A stretch of DNA of 64,000 nt from Protonemura montana (taxonomy: Eukaryota > Arthropoda > Insecta > Plecoptera > Nemouridae). The position numbers and the translations under genes were made by a program. Within the stretch, counting starts at the first letter, position 1, and every line of letters begins with the position of its first letter. The notes under the pieces are model-generated. The model saw nothing but the letters and a program-made list of their open reading frames with translations. It had not been told where the DNA came from and did not search any database. The DNA lies in assembly GCA_947568835.1 (NCBI GenBank), contig OX387604.1, forward strand, positions 27,390,851-27,454,850, written 5' to 3'. This document shows positions 10,256-19,140 of the stretch, piece by piece.

Positions 10256-10405
10256 TTCGTAATGGGACACAGAAAAATAGATTTATTGCTACGGACACCC
10301 TCCGTTCCTTTAGTCATGCCTTTACTGGATATTAATGAAAGGGCCAGGTCCTGGACTGACGAGGCGAAGTGCTCGCTGAATAGATTAGCTATCGTGAGCG
10401 GGTCA
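10256..10405 (-). pseudogene. Short CR1/L2-like LINE ORF2 fragment
   Basis: About 50 codons on the minus strand read DPLTIANLFSEHFASSVQDL and then NKSIFLCPITKKEL. This resembles the stretch just before the reverse transcriptase fingers in CR1/L2-like ORF2 proteins. It sits between the Penelope truncation point and the 3' end of the I-like element. Both ends are cut. Confidence 0.5.
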
Positions 10406-10406
10406 G

Positions 10407-11803
10407 TTACGGGTATATTGCTTCGTAGCTAGGCTTAAGTAATGGTATAAAGGCTGGGTGTTTCCGCATGCACGTTAGTTTAGCTGCGTATGAAGTCAGC
10501 AGGTACTGCCTGCGCAGAGCCAGGGGTGGTTCACTGGCTTCGCAGAACAGGCTCTCGAGCCGGCTGGTACGGAGAGCTCCAGTGGCCAGCCGCAGGCCTG
10601 TATTGTGGATAGTGCTTAATGGTTTCAGGTAACTATCCCTAGCCGAGGCGTAGACTATGCTACCATAATACAATTGGGATCGCACCAATGCCCTGTATAG
10701 CCTAAGCATAACCACCCGATCGGCTCCCCAGCTGGTACCAGTAAGAATCCGAAGCAGATTGAGGGACTTACGGCATTTAAGCTTTAGCTGATGGATGTGT
10801 TCTTTCCAGTTGAGTTTCTGGTCAAACCACAGACCCAGAAACTTAACGGCATTCGCAAATGGCAGAGCAGCTCCCCTAATAAGAATATCGGGAGCTGGAT
10901 GGAGACCTCGATGCCTTGAGAAATGCACACAAGTGGTCTTTGTTTCTGAGAATTTAAAGCCTGTGCTATCAGTCCACCTCACTAATTTGTTGACCGTCAT
11001 CTGTATTTGTCGTGCTGACGAAGCGAGCGACCTTGCTCGACAGATGATCGCGAGATCGTCAACAAACAGCGAGGCGGTAACTGGGGAGCGAACACAGTCT
11101 ACGATGCTATTGATTGCAATTGCAAATAGCGTCACACTGAGCACACTGCCCTGGGGCACGCCGTTCTCTTTTGTAAAAGTATCGGACAAAACGTTGCCAA
11201 CACGGACATTAAAAGTTCTGTCAGTCATAAAATTTGTGATAAAAACAGGTAGTCGACCTTTAAAATCCCACGAGTGTAGTGATTTTAAAATGTTGTGGCG
11301 CCAGGTGGTGTCGTAGGCTTTTTCCAGGTCGAAGAAGACAGCAATTACATGCTGCTTGCATAGAAACGAGTCCTGGATAAAAGCCTCCATCCTGATAAGA
11401 TGGTCTAACGTACTTCTGTTTTTTCGGAAACCACATTGTAGGTTAGAGAGCAGCTTTTTTGTCTCCAGCCACCACACCAATCGGTTATTCACCATCCTCT
11501 CCATCACCTTACAGAGACAACTGGTCAGGGAGATAGGCCTGTAGCTGGCTGCCAGTAGCTTGTCTTTTCCAGGTTTGGGGATGGGAACTTGAATGGCATG
11601 TCGCCATTCGTCCGGAAAGACTTGCGATATCCAAATCATGTTATATAGCTCAAGCAGAGCGGAGCGAGCATCTGGTAAAAGGTGTTTTAAGAACTCGTTG
11701 TGGACCCTGTCGGCCCCCGGTGACGTGTTCTTCGATGTCCGAATGGCGTTATCCAGTTCCCACTCACTAAACGGCATGTTGTAGCATTCGGAGTTGGCAG
11801 AGG
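10407..11803 (-). pseudogene. I-like ORF2, reverse transcriptase part
   Basis: Open for about 460 residues on the minus strand. The reverse transcriptase core is visible in order: SKNTSPGADRVHNEFL, SYRPISLTSCLCKVMER, FFDLEKAYDTTW, GVPQGSVLSVTLFAIAIN, catalytic LFVDDLAII, and KFLGLWFDQKLNW. The segment resumes the frame broken by the CR1/L2-like insertion at 11811-13085. It ends at a stop at 10407 with no RNase H domain. It is therefore a fragment of ORF2, even though this part carries no internal stop. Confidence 0.8.
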
Positions 11804-11806
11804 CAA

Positions 11807-11807
<1 letters not shown>

Positions 11808-11837
<30 letters not shown>

Positions 11838-13085
11838 TATTTATTGTCTCGGAGATCACAGGATATAAGACAGTCAACAAAATAGGGAAATTATTTTGAA
11901 TAAAATTCTTGCATCGAATAACAGCATTTTTCTATCAGATAAGTCTTCAGAGATGATTTAAAATGATCATATGTTTCAATTAAAAGTAAAGTCCTTGGCA
12001 GCGCATTGTGAAGCTTGCGACCATCATGAATAGGGCCCTTTGTTACATTATTTAATGGTCTTGCTATAAGTAGGTTTCTGGTATTACCAACACCAAAAAG
12101 GTGTTTGTTTTTGATTACATACAATATGCAGTTAAATATGTACAAGCAAGGTAGGGTAAGTATATTAAATTTGCGAAACAGAGGTCGACACGAGTCTTTG
12201 TAAAAGATTTCGTCACAAGGATTATAGCTGGCACCTGCCATAAAGCGAATGGCTTTTTTTTTAAGGATAAACAGTCTTTTTGTGTGGGGTGAATTGCCCC
12301 ATAACACCACTCCATACTGCAAATAAGATTGGATATAGGAAAAGTATACCATTTTCACTGCCTCAATGTTTGTAATAGCCGATAATCTTCTAATCAAAAA
12401 GCAACTTGATGCGATTTTTGTTGATATGTATTTCACATGGATGTTCCAGTCCAAGTTGTTGGTAATCTTAATGCCTAAAAAGTTGGCATCGCTAACTTCC
12501 TGAACACTTCTTCCTTCGAGACGGATTAGAGGACTAGATGTAATTTTCCTCTTGGCGGGCTTAAATTGCATGAAGACGGTCTTCGAATTGTTGAGGAATA
12601 ACTCGTGTCTCAGGCTGTAGCTCGCCATGCTTTCCACCGCTTGCCTTGCTTTTGCACCCATCTCACCGTGCGCGCCGCTAATCACTTGGGAGGTGTCATC
12701 GGCGTACATGGTAAGTTTTCCGCTTTTCACGCAGTCCGGTAGGTTGTTGATAAATATTATGAACAGTAATGGTGAGATTGTGCTGCCTTGGGGCAGGCCA
12801 CAGTTTACAACCACTTCGTCTGATTTAACCAGGGTGTTATTTCCCGAAAGGTAGACAACTTGTTTTCGATCTTTCAAGTAAGAGCTAATCCAGGTGTTCG
12901 CCACACCCGATATTCCCATTGCATTAAGTTTCTGCAGAAGTTTCACATGATTGATCGTGTCAAAGGCCTTACTGTAATCGTACAGCACTCCTATGACCTC
13001 TTCATTTCTATCTTGTGCTTCTAGAATGTTATTGATGAATGAATTTATATTATTAAGACAATTGTCAACGCTCTGCCGTGCGCTT
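11808..13085 (-). mobile_element. CR1/L2-like non-LTR retrotransposon inserted in the I-like element
   Basis: 5'-truncated LINE on the minus strand. It begins within the reverse transcriptase and ends in a tail of repeated ATT units (plus-strand AAT repeats at 11808-11837). I-like coding sequence resumes on each side, which proves insertion into that element. The start near 13085 is where I-like sequence (SASFQQIKRTAER) gives way to RQSVDNCLNNINSF. I could not read a convincing target duplication. Confidence 0.8.
11891..13085 (-). CDS. CR1/L2-like reverse transcriptase (N-terminally truncated)
   Basis: Open frame of about 398 residues. Motifs: VLYDYSKAFDTINHVKLL, CGLPQGSTISPLLFIIFINN, catalytic TMYADDTSQV, FLGIKITNNLDWN, then a C-terminal region with LQYGVVLWGN and a TLPCLYIFNCILY segment. 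A weakly conserved carboxy end (KTYLIEKCCYSMQEFY) resembles the other CR1/L2-like copies at 34440-36285 and 37264-38635. The endonuclease and the N-terminal fingers are missing through 5' truncation. The first ~20 residues of the longer frame (13147-13086) belong to the I-like host. Confidence 0.82.
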
Positions 13086-14306
13086 GATCTGTTGGAACGA
13101 TGCCGAATAGTGGCGGGAACTGGAGACATCTGCAAAGTGTTTGCCAATGCAGTCTGCTATTTCTTTGGAGGCCGTAAACAGGTGTCCATTGTTCGTTATA
13201 CCGGCGATTGAAATCAGCTTGTGCTTGCCTCTTATTTTGTTTACCCTGTGCCAAACCTTGGTGAGGGGGGTAAAACAAGTGAGAGACGATTTATAGTTGT
13301 TCCATGATTGGCGCTGGGATCTTCTAAAAACCTGTCGTGCCTTGGCACGGAGCTGCTTAAAAACTTGCAGGTTAAAATTTGTGGGTCGTTTGGTAAAAAC
13401 TCTGAGAGCTCTTTTCCTAGCCCTGAGCGCCTTGTCACACTCGTCGTTCCACCATGGAACAGGAATGTGGCGTGGCTTCGTGGAGGTTTGTGGAATGGAC
13501 TCCTCTGCGGCACTTATGATAATCTCTGAGATCCTTTTGACTATAGAGTCGACATCTGTTTCCTGGTCAGAACAACTTAGTTTCGCCAGTGCAGCAAACC
13601 GCTTCCAGTTCGCCCGTTTTAAACTCCATTGAGCGGGGCGAGAGGGGATCTGAAAGTCGGTTTGGAGCCTTTAGATGATCGGAAAGTGATCGCTTCCACA
13701 GAGGTCATCATGGACAGAGAAATTGAATAAATGTGCCACAGAGGGCGAACATATGCACAAATCAATCGCCGAGAAATTTCCATTAAAAGAGTTAAATCTG
13801 GTTTTTTGTCCACAATTTAAAAGAAACAAATCGTTGTCTTCGATAAAACTCTCAAGCATACGACCCCGGCCGTCAGCCATTGTGTCACCCCACAGGGGGC
13901 TATGTGCGTTGAAGTCACCCAACAGCACGTAGGGGTGGGGCAGTTGGGACACAAGGCTTTGAAGGTTCGGGGCCGTAGCTGGCGCCCACTCCGGAAGATA
14001 AATGTTACAAAGAGTAACTGGTTGTGGTATGTGGACTCTGACTGCCACTGCCTGTAGAGGTGTTACCAGCTGCAGTGGGTGTGCAGGGACGGAGTCTAAC
14101 ACTGCCGTCGCCACTCCACCAGCCGCTATATTTCGGGACAGGTCATCGTGCCGAAAGAATTTGTAGCCACTTAACACAGGTGAGTCAGACGGTTTAAAAT
14201 GTGTCTCTTGTAAAGAGAGACACAGAGGGTTAAAATTAGCTGTTTAAAGCTTCACCTCCTCTCGGTGGTGGTAAAAACCATTGAGGTTCCACTGTATTAA
14301 AGCCAT
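13086..14306 (-). pseudogene. I-like ORF2, endonuclease and linker part
   Basis: ORF2 starts at the ATG at 14306-14304 (MALIQWNLNGFYHHREEV). A TAA at 14246-14244 interrupts it, and the frame continues through an APE-type endonuclease: SLQETHFKP, a VLLGDFNAHSPLWG catalytic Asp/Asn, and GSDHFPII. A frameshift just after this (about 13671) moves the reading into another frame, which encodes the linker (WKRFAALAKLS, VPWWNDECDKALRARKRAL) up to the insertion at 13085. One stop and one frameshift, in addition to the insertion, show an old dead copy. Confidence 0.75.
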
Positions 14307-14610
14307 TTCTGTTGTTAAATCTCTCCTAACCTAAGTAATGTATCACAGATATTGTCACAGCCATCAAACCCATGTAAAATTAAGAATAAAATTACACAGG
14401 TAAAAGAAGCGTATACTAATATCACAGACACTATCACAAGGGTTATCACAGAAAGTTTATCACAACAATGTAGCACCAAAAAATCTCTAAACCTAAGTAA
14501 AATATCACAGACAGTATCGCGGCAATCCATAAACCTATATAAAATTAAAAAAATATATATATAGATAAAAGGATCGTTAATAAATATCACAGACATTATC
14601 ACAAAGGCCA
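14307..14610. repeat. Inter-ORF spacer with a 162-bp direct duplication
   Basis: The ~300-bp spacer between I-like ORF1 and ORF2 holds two related blocks beginning AACCTAAGTAA at 14328 and 14490, each followed by ATATCACAGA-type motifs. The copies are diverged and AT-rich and contain no reading frame. The copy number of two and the 162-bp period are read from the sequence; any role in ORF2 expression is unknown. Confidence 0.65.
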
Positions 14611-15992
14611 TCAAGGATAATTTAGATGTCTACTTGGTTTCACCTCTTTGGTTTTAACTTTAAATGCATCAGTCTTTTGCCTCTTGCTAGGCACAGCAAC
14701 TGTCGCTTCACCACCGCCTCCTTGCGCCTGGGCGGCACCCTCAACCTCCTCACAGTCCATCGAGGCCTCGTCCTCTTTAGACTTGGGGCTGGTCTCTTTG
14801 GCTTCCGATTTCTTTGCTTTTTGCGGTTTTTGTTTTAAAATATCCAGCTCCTCTCCAATTTTCTTGTTTTGGTTTTTCAGCTCTTCGTTCTCCTTCCTGA
14901 GCAACTCTATTTGTTTCGTCTGCTCTTCTATTTTTTAGTTTGTTCTTCGAGCTTTAGTTTGTTTTCCTGCTGCCCAGAAAGAAGAAGGGTCATCATGTTC
15001 ATCAGGGTTTTAAGTTCTGATGAACTCGGGTGATGCCCCTCTTTAGGGCTGGGAGCAGGTGGTAGAGCGGTGACTTGGGCGAAGGATTGTGGGACATTCA
15101 GACTGGGGCAGAGGAGGTTGTATTTTTTCCTAGCCTCAGGGTATGAAATCTTCTCCAGAGTTTTGATTTCGCAAATCTTTTTTTTCTTCTTCCAGACAGG
15201 ACACTCCCGGGACCAGGACGGGTGCGGAGCTTCGCAGTTGGCACAGTGAGCCTCCTGATCGCACGGGGCATTCGGGTGGGCGTTCGCCTTGCCGCATCTG
15301 TCGCACACTTGGGCCCTTTGGCAATTTTGCTGGCCGTGGCCAAAGCGTTGGAAGTTCAGACAGCGAAGAGGATTCGGGATGCTGGGCCTGACCTCGACCC
15401 GAATGAAACCAACAAAAATGAACTGGGGCAGAACAGTGGTGTTAAACGTAATAGTATGTAGTGGTGATGGTTCGAGTTTGTTATTCTTCCGGGTCATGAT
15501 AGACTTTACCTCGGTTACTCTTTGGTTTCTCAGCTCAGTAAGGGCCTCCTCCTCGCCCATCTGAAGCAAGTCGTGACTGTACACGACTCCTTTGCAGGAG
15601 TTCAGAGTTTTGTGGGCAGAGGTGGAGACATTGAATGTCCCCAGGAGAGTAAGCTTTTTTAGCTTTTCCGAAATATCCTTCTGAATGGTTTCTACAAGAA
15701 GGGTTCCATCCCGGAGACGCTCTCCAACTTCCGAGGATAAAAACCGCTGAATCTTAAATGGGCTTACGCCAGAGAAGGTGAGGTCCTTATCGGAGTCCTG
15801 CCGGGTGATAATAAAAAATGAATCAAAAGCATCGGTAAAATTGGCATTGTTTGATTGCAAGTTGTTTACGTTGATAGCCCTATCAAAAAGGATTGGCAAA
15901 TAGTTAGTGGGGGGAGGGGTTTTTTGTTTAGTTTGTCCATATATATTAAAGACAGTTTCGTCGCCCGGAGCCCTGCCCACCACGGAGCCCAA
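14611..15992 (-). pseudogene. I-like ORF1 (Gag-like) with altered zinc knuckle and frameshift
   Basis: Nucleic-acid-binding ORF1, 15992-14928 then 14934-14611 in another frame. Residues ~60-210 contain an RNA-binding-like region. Three knuckles follow: the first reads CLNFQRFGHGQQNC, with Phe where the second zinc-binding Cys should be; the second starts CDRCGKANAHPNAPC; the third CANCEAPHPSWSREC. A coiled-coil segment (KLKLEEQTKK, then KENEELKNQNKKIGEELD) is split by a one-base shift at a run of six A near 14933-14938. An acidic and basic tail ends at 14611. The shift is best explained by loss of one A. Confidence 0.78.
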
Positions 15993-16835
15993 CCAGGGGG
16001 ACGTTGAACTTCAACGCCGGGGTTGTCCAGACGATATAGTCAGTGGACGCCAGTAGCCGTGAGTGACCGTAAAAGATGGGACTCAGGTACGGCCATCACG
16101 CCACTGGTGCCCCCATCCTCATCCACGCGTGAAAGGTTAATGTTTCAGGCAAGCCGATTGACTGGGAGTGGATTAGCCCCCAGCCTCCTGTTTAAGGTGA
16201 AGCGGTAACTGAAGAAGTGTGTTGTTGCTACCCTCTATTTGTTCCACATTATGAACTAGAGAGGTAGCTTCTCAACCCCCAAGAAAAACTTTTCCACCCG
16301 TACAGGTGACCGCGCACGGCAAACACGCAGGCAAGTGTTCCGATCTGTACAGGGGGTCGGCCGGAAGAGAAGACAGAAGAGTATAGGATAGTGAAGGTAA
16401 AGGGGTAAAGAAGCAGACTCGAGGACTCCCTGCACAGATTCAAGTCACCAGGGTATTGGAGCTTGCATCGACTCGACATTCTACCAAATCTGTTCCAGTT
16501 TCGTTGCCAGGTCGTCATAAGGGAGGGCGCCACACCGCTGTCGCAGAAGGCAGACGTGGGCTTTAGGAGGTGGCAAGGAATGAAACAAGAAGCGAGGCGA
16601 AGAGAAGATAGTGAAATGAAGAGAGGAGAGAAAAAGAGCGCACAGATCCTCCTTAGACCAAAGCCCGTGTCCCGCGACAGCGGCGCGGCCGGACAATTCT
16701 TTGTCTGGATCCTCGCCGGGAGCCTGTCCGGTATAGGAGACCTTATGGGGAGCGAAACCTCCCCACCGGCAGAGCCTCCCGGGTCATTGGATCACACTAA
16801 CCCCCTCACCACGGTAAGGTGATAGTCCTCGAGGG
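15993..16835 (-). other. 5' non-coding region of the I-like element
   Basis: About 840 bp upstream of ORF1 with no convincing coding frame. It is GC-richer than the flank beyond 16835, where the sequence becomes AT-rich. On the minus strand it begins near 16830 with CAGTTGCCCCC, compatible with the conserved first bases of many Jockey/I-type elements. An internal promoter is expected in this region from knowledge of the group, but no motif was proven. Confidence 0.45.
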
Positions 16836-17504
16836 GGCAACTGTTTTTAAACACTCATTAATTAATAAGCTGCGGTTATTTTATCCTGGAATGCAACTGC
16901 CTAGAAAATAATATTTCTATGTCACTGTTATAACCTTTTATATGTACCTGACATTCATTCTTGTTGCTCTCTGTGAAAGCAGATTTATTAATCTAGGATC
17001 TCAATTCATTCCACACTTCTTCTTAATCAATGATTGTGTACGCAAGTTGAGCATCAGCCCTTGTTATTTGAATTGTTTCCCATCCTAGTTCAGACATCCA
17101 TTCAGTAGGGCTGTGGCTTCTTCCATACTAATTGCCATTACCTTCCTAGCCGACTTTTGCTGAAGTGTTTCTAGCCTGTCTGTTAACCCTTGTTGCTGAT
17201 TAAATCTTGAGCGTTAGTTAATGTTACTGCTTCTAATATTTCCACAACTGTGTTTCTCTTTTGCAACAAATTACACATCTCAATGGTTGCCCTGGACTCA
17301 AAATGTGATCTAACAATTGTTGAGTAAGCATATTGATTGACCAAGATGATAATGTTCTTGAAACTCTTCTCATGTAATCAAAGTTTTTCCGTATTTTTTA
17401 AAATAATTTCCCCCATGTGAGCTATAAGAAATAAAAGCATGCATTTTGCTGACATCTCACTCTGGTTGTTATGCAATCACTTCACTCAATATTTAGAGAG
17501 CAAA
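16836..17504. other. Intergenic, no feature recognised
   Basis: AT-rich sequence with frequent stops in all frames. I see no coding exon, repeat or RNA-like structure. Confidence 0.5.
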
Positions 17505-17600
17505 GGCTGCGAGAAGTGTGATCGAACCAGGATACGAACCCAGGACCTTCCGATTGTTGGCCTGGTGCTCTAACAAGTGAGCTATTCAGGGACGAAGGCT
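17505..17600 (-). repeat. tRNA-like unit (tRNA-derived SINE or tRNA pseudogene)
   Basis: On the minus strand the block has an A-box-like TAGCTCACTTGTTAGAGCA and a B-box-like GGGTTCGTATCC at tRNA spacing. The D-stem pairs as GCTC/GAGC. A T-stem-loop CTGGG-TTCGTAT-CCTGG can form with two wobble pairs. The anticodon stem does not pair properly, so it is not a functional tRNA gene. It fits the head of a tRNA-derived SINE. Confidence 0.6.
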
Positions 17601-17631
17601 GCAAAGACAAGTGAGCTACCAATTACCAAGC

Positions 17632-17917
17632 AACCAATTGAGCTACTTGGACCCCGATCTCCACCTGTCGCAGGTGTTGCTCTAACCAATTGAGCTACTT
17701 GGACCCCGATCTCCACCTGTCGCGGGTGTTGCTCTAACCAATTGAGCTACTTGGACCCCGATCTCCACCTGTCGCAGGTGTTGCTCTAACCAATTGAGCT
17801 ACTTGGACCCCGATCTCCACCTGTCGCGGGTGTTGCTCTAACCAATTGAGCTACTTGGACCCTGATCTCCACCTGTCCCGGGTGTTGCTCTAAACCATTG
17901 AGCTACTTGGACCCTGG
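17632..17917 (-). repeat. 52-bp tandem array of a tRNA 5'-half-like module (~5.5 copies)
   Basis: Units recur every 52 bp (ACCCCGATCT or ACCCTGATCT at 17651, 17703, 17755, 17807, 17859, and a variant at 17911). Read on the minus strand, each holds GTAGCTCAATTGGTTAGAGC, a D-arm with A-box and GCTC/GAGC stem. It then has a CACCTGCGACAGGTG hairpin in the anticodon-arm position, followed directly by the next unit instead of a T-arm. Copies differ at a few sites (CGCAGG versus CGCGGG). The array is a truncated tRNA-like module propagated as a satellite. Confidence 0.7.
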
Positions 17918-18065
17918 CTTTGTGAGACGATTTTAGTGTATTTGATGAGAATGACGGATCCTCAAGGAGTAGAACCAAGAGGCTGTGAATACTCATAGTC
18001 ACTCTGATTCTAGTGACGCTATATCAAGTCACAACCTGTCAATCTCAAATAACTAAAAAAAACCA

Positions 18066-18143
18066 GTGTCCAAGTAGCTCAATTGGTTAGAGCAACACCC
18101 GCGACAGGTGGAGATCGGTGTTCGAGTCCGCCTTTGGGCATCA
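18066..18143 (+). repeat. Full-length tRNA-like unit related to the 52-bp array, opposite strand
   Basis: On the plus strand the same D-arm and anticodon-arm module (AAGTAGCTCAATTGGTTAGA onward) is followed by GGTGTTCGAGTCC, a good B box. A 7-bp acceptor pairing is possible between GTCCAAG and TTTGGGC with two wobble pairs. The T-stem pairs poorly and the anticodon loop has G where U33 is expected, so this is not called a tRNA gene. It looks like a more complete relative of the source of the 17632-17917 array. Confidence 0.6.
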
Positions 18144-18179
18144 ATTTTTGAGACGAGTATAGTGTTGTCAATAATAAAA

Positions 18180-18590
18180 TACACATGACCAGTTCTGTTC
18201 GGGAGAGAGGTTGGAGGGATGAAAGTTAAGCAACACTGCGCTGGGTCAGGTATTGGATGGGTGACCATCATACACATGACCAGTTCTGTTCGGGAGAGAG
18301 GTTGGAGGGATGAAAGTTAAGCAACACTGCGCTGGGTCAGGTATTGGATGGGTGACCATCATACACATGACCAGTTCTGTTCGGGAGAGAGGTTGGAGGG
18401 ATGAAAGTTAAGCAACACTACGCTGGGTCATGTATTGGATGGGTGGCTATCATACACATGACCAGTTCTGTCCGGGAGAGAGGTTAGAGGGATGGAAGTT
18501 AAGCAACATTGTGCTGGGTCAGGTATTTGATGGGTTGCCATTATACACATGTCCAGTTCTGTTCGGGAGAGAGGTATTTCAACTGGGTTT
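18180..18590 (+). repeat. 91-bp tandem array resembling the internal promoter half of 5S rRNA
   Basis: Units starting ACACATGACCAGTTCTGT recur at 18181, 18272, 18363, 18454 and 18545. Each of the first four contains AAGTTAAGCAACACTG (5S box A-like) and, 26 bases from TAAGC, TTGGATGGGTGACC (box C-like). This is the same spacing as in eukaryotic 5S rRNA. The 5' and 3' strands of 5S helix I are missing, so it is not a 5S gene. Copies three and four carry small substitutions. The last unit is partial and lacks the box region. It is probably a 5S-derived SINE or pseudogene amplified in tandem. Confidence 0.65.
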
Positions 18591-19140
18591 TGGATGCTAA
18601 GTGAAGAACAACTAAATTTCCCAACGTTTCGTAACTTGTACCTGTTACTTTATCAAGGGTAAGAGCAGTCCTGACATTTCTCTGATAACAAAAGAACCAC
18701 ACAAAATTATAACAATTACCTGGTTCAAGCTTCCTAAATGCATCTAAATAAAATAATCAGGGTCAATAACTTGAAAACTAACGTATTTTGTGTTTTCTGA
18801 AATAAAATCCCGAAAAAATTTGCGTTTTTTACTAAAACAATTATGTATCAATCAAAAATAATTGTAGCATCGTGGTATCGTGCCGTAGCAGAGCGCGATG
18901 TCAATGTCATTGCCGGCCATGTTTCCATGCGTATCAACGCTACCGAAATAAACAGCTGATCAATAATTCTCCACTCGTTGAGCCGCGTGCTCAGCTGTTT
19001 GTAGCAGATGAGTTTTCATTGTTAAGTCGTTGGTAAAGTCGTTTGTTTCCTGCATACCTTGCTCTACTCGATATTTTTTTCGAGCTTTTCAGCTATTTCT
19101 ATTTCTAAATAGCTCTTTATAACTGACTAATAAATTAACT
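18591..19140 (+). promoter_or_regulatory. Upstream region of the mS31 gene (putative promoter and 5' UTR)
   Basis: No coding frame. The stretch 18870-18985 is less AT-rich and CpG-containing (GTGCCGTAGCAGAGCGCGAT), unlike the sequence on either side. No TATA box or initiator at a convincing position could be assigned. The promoter role is inferred only from its position immediately before the first mS31 exon. Confidence 0.35.

Larger units (their letters stand above)
10407..16835 (-). mobile_element. I-clade-like non-LTR retrotransposon, split by a later insertion
   Basis: Minus-strand LINE: 5' region (16835-15993), ORF1 with zinc knuckles (15992-14611), an inter-ORF spacer with a duplicated block, then ORF2 endonuclease (from 14306), linker and reverse transcriptase down to 10407. 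A CR1/L2-like element (about 13085-11811) interrupts ORF2 between linker and reverse transcriptase. The RNase H domain expected after the reverse transcriptase of I-clade elements is absent, so the 3' end is lost. The 5' end may lie near 16830, where the minus strand begins CAGTTGCCCCC. The clade is inferred from zinc-knuckle spacing, the FVDD motif and overall order. Confidence 0.75.

Noticed and set aside
14925-14945. Programmed -1 frameshift site in the I-like ORF1
   Set aside because: The run is preceded by T, so the P-site tRNA would mispair after slipping, and the element is broken elsewhere; loss of one A is simpler.
17505-18143. Functional tRNA genes
   Set aside because: The anticodon and T stems do not pair well, U33 is missing, and most units lack the T-arm entirely.
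18180-18590. Functional 5S rRNA gene cluster
   Set aside because: The outer helix sequences of 5S rRNA are absent; only the internal promoter half is similar.
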